From Billgrantia tianxiuensis (GTDB lineage: Bacteria; Pseudomonadota; Gammaproteobacteria; Pseudomonadales; Halomonadaceae): a stretch of DNA of 64,000 bases. The position numbers and the translations under genes are program-made. Location of the stretch: assembly GCF_009834345.1 (NCBI RefSeq), contig NZ_CP035042.1, positions 4,154,001-4,218,000 of the forward strand, given 5' to 3'. Below are positions 17,471 through 25,464 of this stretch, piece after piece; positions within the stretch are counted from its first letter, which is position 1, and the number at the start of each line of letters is the position of its first letter. The notes beneath the pieces were generated by a model. The model was not told the origin of the DNA. It saw nothing but the letters and a program-made list of their open reading frames with translations, and ran no database searches.

Positions 17471-18364
17471 ATGACGAGACCCTACCTGCCGCTCAATGCC
17501 CTGCGAGCCTTCGAGGCCTCGGCCCGCCACTTGAGCTTCACCCGCGCCGCCGACGAGCTGAACGTGACCCAGGCGGCGGTCAGCTACCAGGTCAAGCTGC
17601 TGGAGGAGCGGCTGGGCGTGGCGCTGTTCAAGCGTCTGCCCCGCGGGCTGATGATCACTGCCGAGGGCGAGGCGCTGCTGCCGGTGATGCGAGAGTCCTT
17701 CGACCGCATGGCGGACATGCTGGAGCGGCTCGAGGGCGGCAAGGTGCGTGACATACTCAATATCGGGGCCGTGGGTACGTTTGCCGTGGGCTGGCTGCTG
17801 CCGCGCCTGGCACGCTTCCAGGCCGGCCACCCGCTGATCGAGGTACGCCTGTCGACCCACAACAACCGGGTCGACATGACACTCGAGGGGTTGGATTACG
17901 CCATTCGTTTCGGTGACGGTGCCTGGCATGGGCTCGAGGCACAGCGGTTGTTCGATGCGCCACTCTCCCCCCTGTGTACGCCGCGTCTGGCCCAGTCCCT
18001 CGAGGCGCCGGCGGACCTGATCCGTCACACCCTGCTGCGCTCCTATCGCGAGAACGAATGGACACACTGGTTCACCGCCGCCGGTGTGTCGCGCCCTCCG
18101 GCGCGTACCCACGGCGTCACCTTCGACTCCTCATTGGCCATGATGGAGGCCGCGGTCCAGGGCGTGGGCGTGGCTCTCGCCCCGCCGCGCATGTTCGCTC
18201 GCCAGTTGAGCAGTGCCCAGGTGGTGCAGCCCTTCGACATCCACGCGGCACTCGGCAGCTACTGGCTCACCCGGCTCAAGTCGAGACCGCCTAGCGGCGC
18301 CATGGAGGCTTTCGAGGCGTGGCTGTTCGACGAGGTGCGCCTGGCCTATGGCCACGAAGCCTGA
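17471..18364 (+). CDS. ampR: AmpR-type LysR regulator of beta-lactamase
   Basis: A 297-residue LysR protein. Its N-terminus (TRPYLPLNALRAFEASARHL) and continuing HTH are the characteristic AmpR sequence. The effector domain keeps AVGTFAVGWLLP (the Thr that binds muropeptides in AmpR), STHNNRVDMTLEGLDYAIRFG and GSYWLTRL. AmpR responds to 1,6-anhydro-muropeptides and UDP-MurNAc-pentapeptide to switch beta-lactamase transcription. The start ATG matches the family exactly, although the nearest AGGAGA is 20 bases upstream. The target here is apparently a class D enzyme rather than the usual ampC. GcvA is the nearest alternative family; the effector-domain motifs favour AmpR. Confidence 0.85.
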   Translation: MTRPYLPLNALRAFEASARHLSFTRAADELNVTQAAVSYQVKLLEERLGVALFKRLPRGLMITAEGEALLPVMRESFDRMADMLERLEGGKVRDILNIGAVGTFAVGWLLPRLARFQAGHPLIEVRLSTHNNRVDMTLEGLDYAIRFGDGAWHGLEAQRLFDAPLSPLCTPRLAQSLEAPADLIRHTLLRSYRENEWTHWFTAAGVSRPPARTHGVTFDSSLAMMEAAVQGVGVALAPPRMFARQLSSAQVVQPFDIHAALGSYWLTRLKSRPPSGAMEAFEAWLFDEVRLAYGHEA

Positions 18365-18377
18365 GAGACTGCCTCGC

Positions 18378-19010
18378 TCAGCTCAGCGCCTCGGCAATGG
18401 GTCGCTCGCCGTCGAGCAGCACGAACTCCCGATTCAGCAGATCGCGTGCCTGGGCCAGGTGCAGCAGGGCATGAGCGACATTGGCTCGCGAGACGCTGTT
18501 CTCACCGCCGGTTTCCTCCAGCGAGGTGGCAACGCGCTGGGTAACGGGCTCATCGATCAGCCGTCCCGGCTTGAGGATCACGTGAGGCACCGGGGCGACA
18601 CGCAGGTGGGCATCGGCGGCATGCTTGGCCGCCATATAGGGTCGCAGCTTCTCGGGTGCCTCCAACGGACGCTCGGCGCGCATGGCACTGACCATGATGA
18701 AGCGCGACAGGGCACGTTCGGTAGCGAGGTCGGCAGCGCGAATGGCGCCATAGAGGTCGATCAGCAGTGTCTTGTCGGGGCCGGTGTGCGGCCCGGAACC
18801 GGCCGTGAAAATGACCTGGTCGCAGCCGTCGAAGGCGCCGTCGAGCTCACCTTCGAGATCGGCGATGACAGTCTCGATTCCTCTCTCCTGGAACCAGGGC
18901 TGCTGCGCCACATCACGGATCATGGCCCGGATGGGTAGGTCTGCCGCCTCGGCCAGCTCGCAGAATTGGCGGCCGATCTGGCCGTTGGCACCGATCACCA
19001 GCGTGGTCAT
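18378..19010 (-). CDS. NAD(P)-binding atypical SDR (NmrA/YtfG-like)
   Basis: A 210-residue Rossmann-fold protein. It has the atypical SDR glycine motif VIGANGQIGRQ at residue 5 and lacks a classical YxxxK, carrying instead RPYMAAKHAADAHL. It ends with a short C-terminal domain (VSRANVAHALLHL). The length and layout match the SDR_a5-type proteins that act on isoprenoid, flavin or quinone substrates or serve as redox sensors. The start ATG at 19010 follows GGAGGAG. It is convergent with ampR, with 13 bp between stops. Confidence 0.78.
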   Translation of the reverse strand: MTTLVIGANGQIGRQFCELAEAADLPIRAMIRDVAQQPWFQERGIETVIADLEGELDGAFDGCDQVIFTAGSGPHTGPDKTLLIDLYGAIRAADLATERALSRFIMVSAMRAERPLEAPEKLRPYMAAKHAADAHLRVAPVPHVILKPGRLIDEPVTQRVATSLEETGGENSVSRANVAHALLHLAQARDLLNREFVLLDGERPIAEALS

Positions 19011-19148
19011 GCGCTCCTCCACCGTCAGCTTTCGTGGATGACCCGAGCAGCCTAACTCACGCCATGGAGGGTCGCCAGGCAAGGACTGTAGCGGTTGTGC
19101 TAGCCTTTGTTGCTGCTCGACGACTCAACCCGTACGCAAGAGGCCGAC

Positions 19149-19562
19149 ATGCTGCGACTCTCCAATAGCGTGGAGCTGGCCGACCACGAGATCGAGATCA
19201 GCCAGATACGCGCCCAGGGCGCAGGCGGCCAGAACGTCAACAAGGTGGCCTCCGCGGTACACCTGCGCTTCGACATCCCCCGTTCCAGCCTACCGCCCTT
19301 CTACAAGGAGCGCCTGCTCGCGCTCTCAGACAGCCGCATCACCAAGGAAGGCGTGGTGGTGATCAAGGCCCAGAGCCATCGCACCTTCGAACAGAACCGC
19401 GAGGATGCCCTGGAGCGCCTCAAGGCGCTGATCCAGGAGGCGGTGAAGACGCGCAAGGCACGCAAGCCGACCAAACCGACCCGCGCCTCGAAGCAGAAGC
19501 GCATGGATAGCAAGACGAAGAAGGGGCAGACCAAGGCACTGCGCAGCAAGCCCAAGCTCTAG
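19149..19562 (+). CDS. arfB: Alternative ribosome-rescue factor B
   Basis: A 137-residue peptidyl-tRNA hydrolase that frees ribosomes stalled without a stop codon. The catalytic GGQ motif is in IRAQGAGGQNVNKVASAVHL. The C-terminal tail is basic (KARKPTKPTRASKQKR), as needed to insert into the empty mRNA channel. The start ATG at 19149 matches E. coli ArfB; an in-frame ATG 42 bp upstream is less likely. The gene follows the atypical SDR divergently. Confidence 0.92.
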   Translation: MLRLSNSVELADHEIEISQIRAQGAGGQNVNKVASAVHLRFDIPRSSLPPFYKERLLALSDSRITKEGVVVIKAQSHRTFEQNREDALERLKALIQEAVKTRKARKPTKPTRASKQKRMDSKTKKGQTKALRSKPKL

Positions 19563-19616
19563 TTCACTGGCGGCTGCTAGGCTTAACGCAACGTTGTGTC
19601 GAGCCAAGGAGCCCCC

Positions 19617-20621
19617 ATGCCGTCGAGAAGAGTCTCGCGCCCGCTGAGTCCGGGGCTGGAGCGCCTGCATCTGGTATGGGATCTGCTGATCCTGGTGTTG
19701 GTGGTGGCCAATCTAACGCTGCTGCTGTTCGACGCGCTGTTCCTGCTCGGCCCGCTCAACGATGCCTTCGCTGCCCTCGCCCCGGGCCTGCATGGCGCCT
19801 ACGACCGCCACGTTCATGCCAATTTCATCGAGATCGACCTGATCTTCGTGGCGGTGTTCGTGCTCGACGTCCTACTGGGCTGGGCGGTGGCCATCGCCGA
19901 ACGACGCTATCATCGCTGGTTCTTCTATCCCTTCGTGCACTGGTACGACGTGCTGGGCTGCATCCCGGTGGGCGGCTTTCGCCTGCTGCGCATCCTGCGC
20001 GTCATCTCGCTGCTCACCCGTCTGCATCGCCTGGGCCTGATCGACGTGCGCCGCTGGCGGCTCTATGCCGTCTATGCCAAGTATTACGAGATCTTCTTCG
20101 AAGAGCTCTCGGACCGGGTGGCGATCCGCCTGCTGGGCAACATGCAGGAGCAGATCCGTTCCAGCGATTCGCTGTCGACACGGGTCATCGACCGGGTGGT
20201 GATGCCGCGCAAGCAGCAGCTGATCCATGAACTGTCACGGCGGCTGGAGGAGATGACCGGTAACGCCTATGCGCGCAACCGCGAGGAAACGATGCGCTAC
20301 GTCAGCGCCCTGGTCGGTCGCACCGTGGCGGAGAGCCAGGAGATACGCCGTCTGCGCAGGCTACCGATGGGCGATGCCGTGGCCCGCAGCATGCAGTCGA
20401 GTCTCTCGGAGCTGGCCTGTCGCCTGGTCCACGAGGCCATGGAAGGGTTGCGCTCGCCGGAGTTCACCGCACTGGTCGAGCGCCTGGCCGACAGCGGTTT
20501 CGATACCTGGCTACAGGTCGACGAGCACACCGATCGGGTGACCGAACAGGTGCTCGTCGACATGCTCGAACTGATGAAGGAACAGATCGCCGTCAAGCAG
20601 TGGCGGCGTCGCTACGATTGA
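19617..20621 (+). CDS. Voltage-sensor-like membrane protein without an evident pore
   Basis: A 334-residue protein. The first 150 residues hold about four membrane segments. The last of these, FRLLRILRVISLLTRLHRLG, has arginines every third residue, like an S4 voltage-sensor helix. An acidic residue sits in the segment FIEIDLIFVAVFVLDVLLGW. No K-channel TxGYG filter or Na/Ca-channel pore loop follows. Instead there is a long, charged, helical cytoplasmic region (about 180 residues). The start ATG follows AAGGAG. It ends 29 bp inside the convergent racemase gene. Function unknown. Confidence 0.6.
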   Translation: MPSRRVSRPLSPGLERLHLVWDLLILVLVVANLTLLLFDALFLLGPLNDAFAALAPGLHGAYDRHVHANFIEIDLIFVAVFVLDVLLGWAVAIAERRYHRWFFYPFVHWYDVLGCIPVGGFRLLRILRVISLLTRLHRLGLIDVRRWRLYAVYAKYYEIFFEELSDRVAIRLLGNMQEQIRSSDSLSTRVIDRVVMPRKQQLIHELSRRLEEMTGNAYARNREETMRYVSALVGRTVAESQEIRRLRRLPMGDAVARSMQSSLSELACRLVHEAMEGLRSPEFTALVERLADSGFDTWLQVDEHTDRVTEQVLVDMLELMKEQIAVKQWRRRYD

Positions 20622-21669
20622 CCGCCACGGGATGACGATCACTGAGAATGTGGTGCACGCCGCCACAATCCACCATCGGGTCGTCGCAGTTGACCACGAT
20701 CTCCGAGCGCGCCAACACATAGCTCTTGCCGGTGATGGTGTTCTCCACCACCTGATGCTTGCCGCCGGCCTCGCGCACCGCGACGACTTCACCGATGAAG
20801 CCCGTCTCGCGCAGGGATACGGTCTCCAGCTTGTCGCCGGGCTTGATGGTGCCCTCATAGTGCATCAGCGCCAGCCGCGCCGAGGTACCGGTACCGGTGG
20901 TGCTGCGGCAGATCACGCCGGGATGCACGTAGGTGGTCGAGCGCGAGCGGTAGAAGTCGTCGGCAATCTGTTCCACCGGCCCCATGAAGTGCAGGAACGG
21001 CAGCGGCCCGACGTCGCCCAGGGTGTAGTGGGAGAAGCCGCTGTGGGCCTGGATCGCCTCGACGATGCGATGCGCGCACTCGGCCAGGGCGCGCTCCTCC
21101 TCGCGCTTGAGCGAGAAGCCGAGTTCGGCCGCGTCCACCAGGGCATAGAACCCGCCGCTGTAGGCGATGCTGTAGGTCACATCGCCCACTCCGGGCACGT
21201 GGATCTGCGCCCGGTGGGTGTCGATGTAGCTGGGCAGCCCGCCGCAGGTGATCGCCTCGACCACGCCGTTCTCGACCCGCGCTTCGATCTGCACCAGGCC
21301 GGCGGGGGATTCCAGCGTGAAGTGCTGGATCCCCTCGCGCTTGGGAATCAGCCCGGTTTCGAGCAGCGCCGTGGCGGTACAGATGGTGTTGGAGCCGGAA
21401 TAGACCGGGTAGCCCATCACTTCCATGATGATGTAGCCCATCTGTGCCTGGGGATCGCAGGCCGGCACGATCAGGTCCACCGACATCTCGGGGATGCCAT
21501 AGGGCTCGTTCAGCAGCAGCTTGCGCAGGCCGTCGGCGTCGTTCTCCAGGTACTCCATCTGCTCGCGCACGGTGGTGCCGGGCAGCGGGTCGATGCCGCC
21601 GATCACGATGCGGCTGACGTCGCCGCCGGCATGGGTGTCGAGCAGTTGCAGGGTGAGTTCGTGGCTCAT
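20593..21669 (-). CDS. Proline racemase-superfamily enzyme with Ser91/Thr258 instead of the Cys pair
   Basis: A 358-residue protein of the proline racemase / hydroxyproline epimerase / trans-3-hydroxyproline dehydratase superfamily. The first catalytic position, Cys in the usual MCGHN, reads YSGSN (Ser91). The second, in the usual DRSPCGTGTSA, reads CRSTTGTGTSAR (Thr258). The fold-defining GGFYALVDA is intact. Ser/Cys and Cys/Thr combinations are known in the superfamily. Two-base racemisation is unlikely here; a dehydratase or lyase-like role is possible. The start ATG overlaps the upstream alcohol dehydrogenase stop (ATGA), so the two are translationally coupled. Confidence 0.82.
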   Translation of the reverse strand: MSHELTLQLLDTHAGGDVSRIVIGGIDPLPGTTVREQMEYLENDADGLRKLLLNEPYGIPEMSVDLIVPACDPQAQMGYIIMEVMGYPVYSGSNTICTATALLETGLIPKREGIQHFTLESPAGLVQIEARVENGVVEAITCGGLPSYIDTHRAQIHVPGVGDVTYSIAYSGGFYALVDAAELGFSLKREEERALAECAHRIVEAIQAHSGFSHYTLGDVGPLPFLHFMGPVEQIADDFYRSRSTTYVHPGVICRSTTGTGTSARLALMHYEGTIKPGDKLETVSLRETGFIGEVVAVREAGGKHQVVENTITGKSYVLARSEIVVNCDDPMVDCGGVHHILSDRHPVAVNRSDAATA

Positions 21670-22838
21670 ACGTTTTCCTTGAGAGCGAAGGGCGCGCCAT
21701 GCTCGGCCCACTGGGAATCGGGCACGATGACGATCTTGCCCAGGTAGTTGCTGCCGCGGTTGACGAAGTAGCGCTCCGCCTCGTGCAGCTCGGAGAGCTT
21801 GAACGCGGCGTGCAGCACCGGCTTGAGCTCCCCCGTGCGAATCCACTCGACGAGCTGCTCGGCCTCCTCGCGGGTACCGTGGGAAACGCCGAAGATCTGC
21901 ACCTGGTAGAGGTAGATTCGCGTCCACATGATCTCGCTGAGATTGCCGCCGCTGGCCCCGGCGATGGAGAGCCGCGGATACGTGCTGCGCGCCTTCATGT
22001 CGCCGATCATGGTGTCAATGAACAGATCAGTCATTTCGCCGCCGACCAGGTCCATCACCGCATCGATGGGCGCACTGCCGGTGGCCTCGAGCACGCGCTC
22101 GACGAAGGTGGGCAAGTCACCGCGGTCGATCACCGCCTCGGCGCCCAGCGCCAGCAGCGCCTCCGCCTTGTCGGGCTGGCTCACCGCATAGGGAATCGCG
22201 CCGACGATCCGGCACATCTGGATCAGCGCCGCGCCCACGCCGCCGCTGGCGCCGCTGACCAGCACCCGCTCGCCCGCCGCGACCCTGGCCGAAGTCATCA
22301 TGTGGTAGCCGGTCTGGTAGGAGCACATGCCCATCGCCGCCAGCTCGGCGTCGGCGAGCTCCGGGTTGGGTACGTGATGGAACTGATCCGACGGCACGGC
22401 GACGTACTCGGCGTAGCCACCGTCGGCGCCGTGGCCGTAGTAGTCCGGTGTCAGGTTGATGTCGCGCCGCGCGTCGGCGTAGAGGTTGAAGTCGAGCAGG
22501 CCGCGCTCGCCGATACGCGAGGCATCCACGCCCTCGCCCACCGCCACCACGCGTCCGGCCACGTCGGCGCCCTGGATGCGCGGAAAGGTCAGGGTCGGCT
22601 CGCCGCCCATGGCGAAGGAGGTTACCTCGCCCTTGTCCTTGGTCGGATAGAGTCCCTCTCGGGCCTTGCGGTCGGTGTTGTTCTTGGCCGTGGCGGTGAC
22701 CTGCACCAGCACTTCACCCGGACCCGGCCGGGGCGTGGCGACATCGGTGCGATACACCAGCTTGTCGATCCCGCCGTGGCCGGTCAGGACCATGGCGTTC
22801 ATGGTGGCCGGAATGGTCGGTACGTTCTCTGTGGGCAC
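21666..22838 (-). CDS. Zinc-type alcohol dehydrogenase / quinone oxidoreductase (MDR family)
   Basis: A 390-residue medium-chain dehydrogenase. It has the substrate domain signature PRIQGADVAGRVVAVGEGVDAS, the NADP-binding motif VSGASGGVGAALIQM near residue 190, and a C-terminal HAAFKLSELHEAERYF. Structural-zinc cysteines are absent, as in quinone oxidoreductase-like members. The start is a GTG at 22838, seven bases after AGGAGG, giving a leader MPTENVPTIPAT before the usual MNAMVLTGHG. It is coupled by a 4-bp overlap to the racemase-family enzyme, suggesting consecutive steps on the same, unknown substrate. Confidence 0.85.
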   Translation of the reverse strand: MPTENVPTIPATMNAMVLTGHGGIDKLVYRTDVATPRPGPGEVLVQVTATAKNNTDRKAREGLYPTKDKGEVTSFAMGGEPTLTFPRIQGADVAGRVVAVGEGVDASRIGERGLLDFNLYADARRDINLTPDYYGHGADGGYAEYVAVPSDQFHHVPNPELADAELAAMGMCSYQTGYHMMTSARVAAGERVLVSGASGGVGAALIQMCRIVGAIPYAVSQPDKAEALLALGAEAVIDRGDLPTFVERVLEATGSAPIDAVMDLVGGEMTDLFIDTMIGDMKARSTYPRLSIAGASGGNLSEIMWTRIYLYQVQIFGVSHGTREEAEQLVEWIRTGELKPVLHAAFKLSELHEAERYFVNRGSNYLGKIVIVPDSQWAEHGAPFALKENV

Positions 22839-23228
22839 GATGGTCCTCCTGGCTGAGCCTCGTTGGCGGTTACCTGCTCTCCACGCTTGGCCGAAGCCTC
22901 CCTCCCCTGCCCTCGTCGCCGCGCGGCCCCAGGCAACGACATGCCGAAGAGCCAGCGCGCGGTTCGCGCCGACCGGGGTCGAAGTGCAACGGGGAAACGA
23001 ATGAGGTGGGGCAGCCTGTCCGGCGTGTCGATATGGGCAGATTGAATCATGCCCTGCTGGGGGCTGCATACCGTTGATGATTGGGTATTTTTTCTGTTTT
23101 GGGCGGCTGCGACTGGGGATTCTTTCTTGTACCGCCGCCCTCTGCTTCCGGTGGCAAATGACACGGGCGACGCGTCCGCTAGCTCGCTATCCTTGTGATC
23201 AGGAGAGGGCCCAGGTGAAGGAGACACC
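22839..23228. other. 390-bp intergenic region between divergent genes
   Basis: This region separates the alcohol dehydrogenase (minus) and the lipid kinase (plus). The half next to the dehydrogenase is GC-rich and the middle (about 23040-23130) is AT-richer with a T6 run, as expected for promoters. I see no ORF with a ribosome-binding site, no tRNA and no clear hairpin or repeat. Confidence 0.6.
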
Positions 23229-24140
23229 ATGAACTACTGGCTGATGGCCAACACCGCTGCCGGCGACGGCAGCCACGATGCCAATTTCTGGCGCGAGCGC
23301 CTGCTCGCCGCAGGCCTCGATAGCCTACAGGTGCGAGATATTGTCGAAACCGACTGGCACCGCCAGATCGAACCCGGCGACCGGCTACTGGTCGCCGGTG
23401 GCGATGGTTCGGTGAACAGTGCCGCGGCGCTCTGCATCGAGCGCCGTGCCGTGCTGGGCGTGCTGCCCTCAGGCACGGCCAATGACTTCGCCCGCAACCT
23501 GGGGCTGCCCGACGATCCCGTGGACGTATGCCGGGTGGCGCTCGGGGCGCACACGGCCAAGGTCGACGTGGCCTGGATCAACGGCCAGCTCTATCTCAAC
23601 GTTGCCCATATCGGGCTTGGCACTGTGCCCGCCCGAGAGGCCTCCCCACGAGAGAAGAAACTGCTGGGACGCTTCAGCTATCTCGTCACCCTGGCCAGAA
23701 AGCTCGGCGTACAGCGAGGCTTTCACGGGCGCATCGAGGGCGACGACCAGACCGTCGAGGGACGCTGGCTGACCATCGCCATCGCTTCGGGAGCCTATTT
23801 CGGTGGCGGTCACGGTATCGCGGGTGCGCGTATCGACGACGGCCAACTGGACATCGTGGCGGTACGGCAACGCGCCTGGTTTCGCCTGCTGCTCTCTTAT
23901 CTCTCCACGCGCCTGCTGGGGCATCCACCCGAAGGCGACGACACCGTGGTTCACCTGCGCTCGCCCCAGTGCCACGTACAGCTGCGCCATGCGCGTACAC
24001 TCACCGCCGATGGCGAAACCATGGGGCGTATGGCCAACGTTTCGGCCTTTACCCGGCGCGCCGTGCTGGAGGTCGCCTGCCAGGGCGTGGTGGGCGCCCA
24101 CGACAGCACCCTGGCAGGCGAGATTCGCGAGGCGTCATGA
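23229..24140 (+). CDS. Diacylglycerol/lipid kinase family protein (YegS-like)
   Basis: A 303-residue protein with the DAGK catalytic domain. It has the nucleotide-binding GGDGS motif (LLVAGGDGSVNSAAA, about residue 58) and LPSGTANDFARNLGLP (about residue 82), followed by the two-domain lipid kinase fold ending in ADGETMG. It phosphorylates a lipid alcohol such as diacylglycerol or phosphatidylglycerol at the inner membrane face; the exact lipid is not evident. The start ATG follows AAGGAGACACC. It converges on the phosphoesterase with a 14-bp gap. Confidence 0.87.
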   Translation: MNYWLMANTAAGDGSHDANFWRERLLAAGLDSLQVRDIVETDWHRQIEPGDRLLVAGGDGSVNSAAALCIERRAVLGVLPSGTANDFARNLGLPDDPVDVCRVALGAHTAKVDVAWINGQLYLNVAHIGLGTVPAREASPREKKLLGRFSYLVTLARKLGVQRGFHGRIEGDDQTVEGRWLTIAIASGAYFGGGHGIAGARIDDGQLDIVAVRQRAWFRLLLSYLSTRLLGHPPEGDDTVVHLRSPQCHVQLRHARTLTADGETMGRMANVSAFTRRAVLEVACQGVVGAHDSTLAGEIREAS

Positions 24141-24154
24141 GGGGTCGAGAGTCT

Positions 24155-24640
24155 CTAAAGCAGGTGAAGTATCGCACCACGCAGGCCGCGCGAGTCGGCC
24201 CACAGCTTGCCCAGGGTGATCGGCAGCCGGAAGCGGCGCTTGCCCGCCGCCCCGGGGTTGAACAGCAACCGCTGCCGTTGCCACTCATGGCGCGGCTTGT
24301 GGGAATGGCCGTGCAGCACGGCATCGCACGCGGTGGTAGGGTCGAAATCGGCCAGGGCATGAACCAGGTGCAGGCGCCAGCCGTTGACGACGAGATCCTG
24401 GCACTGCGGCAGGGACTCGGCCCAGCCGGCCGTGTCGATGTTGCCGCGAACGGCGTAAAGTGGCGCCAGCTCGCCCAGGCGTTCGAGTATGGCGACATCC
24501 TCCGGCTTCGCTCCCACATCGCCCAGGTGCAGGATCAGCTCACAGCCTGCCAGCAGCGTTACCGCCTCCTCACGCAGCAAGCCGTGGGTGTCTGAGATCA
24601 CCCCGATGGGCGTGGCGATATCGAGACGTGGCGGGAGCAT
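24155..24640 (-). CDS. YfcE/MJ0936-type metallophosphoesterase
   Basis: A 161-residue calcineurin-like phosphodiesterase with metal-binding blocks SDTHGL, HLGDVG, VRGNID and HGHSHKPRHE in order. It is a small single-domain member similar to YfcE, which hydrolyses phosphodiesters in vitro; the natural substrate is unknown. The start ATG at 24640 is preferred to an upstream TTG (24652). The downstream gene is convergent. Confidence 0.85.
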   Translation of the reverse strand: MLPPRLDIATPIGVISDTHGLLREEAVTLLAGCELILHLGDVGAKPEDVAILERLGELAPLYAVRGNIDTAGWAESLPQCQDLVVNGWRLHLVHALADFDPTTACDAVLHGHSHKPRHEWQRQRLLFNPGAAGKRRFRLPITLGKLWADSRGLRGAILHLL

Positions 24641-24717
24641 CGTGCTTCTCAATACGGGAACCTCCCGCCACGCTAACGTATCTCCCTGGCCGCGTCACGC
24701 CAAGAGCACGACCCATG

Positions 24718-24746
24718 AAAAAGGGCATCGCCTCGGCGATGCCCTT
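24718..24746 (-). terminator. Rho-independent terminator of the CBS-domain gene
   Basis: GGGCATCGCC (24723-24732) and GGCGATGCCC (24735-24744) form a strong stem. On the minus strand it is followed by five T residues, about 57 bp after the stop of the CBS gene. Confidence 0.85.
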
Positions 24747-24802
24747 CAGCATCCATAGGGGAACGTTCTTGCTCGCTCTCAGCAGTGGAGCTGGGCAATG
24801 GT

Positions 24803-25225
24803 TCAGTGATAGTGCTTGCTGCAGTTGGCAATCTCGCGAGCCATCTGGTCGTCTTCGCAGCGGTCGGCGATATCGCTGAGCGTCACCACGCCGACGAGAC
24901 TCTTGTCGTTCTGATTATTGAGCACTACCAGACGTTGCACATGCTGCTCCTGCATGTTGCGCAGCACATCCTTCACATCTTGATCCTCGAAGGCGTACAG
25001 CACATCCGAAGTGGCGATGGAACTCGCCTTGTCGTCGGGGCTCTTGCCTTCAGCGAGGGCGCGAACCGTGAGGTCGCGATCGGTCACGGTACCCACGATG
25101 CGGTCTCCCTCGACGAGGGGCTCGAAGCCAGAGTTGTCCTTGCGCATGCGCTCGGCAACCTGGCGAATGGTAGCGTCTGCCGGGCAGTAGTCCGGGCGCT
25201 TGGTCATCACTTCGCGAACTTGCAT
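24803..25225 (-). CDS. Tandem CBS-domain protein
   Basis: A 140-residue protein made of two CBS motifs. The first reads VREVMTKRPDYCPADATIRQVAERM ... IVGTVTDRDLTVRALAEG, and the second VLYAFEDQDVKDVLRNM ... LVGVVTLSDIADR. Stand-alone CBS pairs bind adenine nucleotides and act as energy or stress sensors. The start ATG follows AAAGGAGGT, an ideal site. A small C-terminal extension with Cys and several His residues (ANCSKHYH) could bind metal, but this is speculative. Confidence 0.88.
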   Translation of the reverse strand: MQVREVMTKRPDYCPADATIRQVAERMRKDNSGFEPLVEGDRIVGTVTDRDLTVRALAEGKSPDDKASSIATSDVLYAFEDQDVKDVLRNMQEQHVQRLVVLNNQNDKSLVGVVTLSDIADRCEDDQMAREIANCSKHYH

Positions 25226-25464
25226 CTCGTACCTCCTTTCATCGACGTATCGCACGGCTGAAGCCGTGCCGCTTCCTGCTTTGCGATGTCTTACCGTAGA
25301 AAAATAGCTGCCCCCCATGCGGGCTTCAAAACCCTCTCTGTCTTTGTTTATTGCCGTCGGTTACCGCAGGTGTTCGGCGTTGACGCGTCCCTCTCGGCTG
25401 CTAGCTTGACTAGCGAAGCCAAGCCAATCCCAAATCGACAACGACAATTCAGAGGGATCGCATC

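Noticed and set aside
16521-18364. Acquired resistance island around the OXA gene
   Set aside because: No integrase, transposase, terminal repeats or visible base-composition shift; it looks like a resident chromosomal pair.
21699-22856. 385-codon plus-strand open frame opposite the alcohol dehydrogenase
   Set aside because: Antisense to a clear MDR gene, His/Gly/Val-rich composition expected for a shadow, no homology recognised.
22839-23228. Small RNA or tRNA gene in the 390-bp gap
   Set aside because: No cloverleaf, T-loop consensus, strong hairpin or terminator could be identified by eye.
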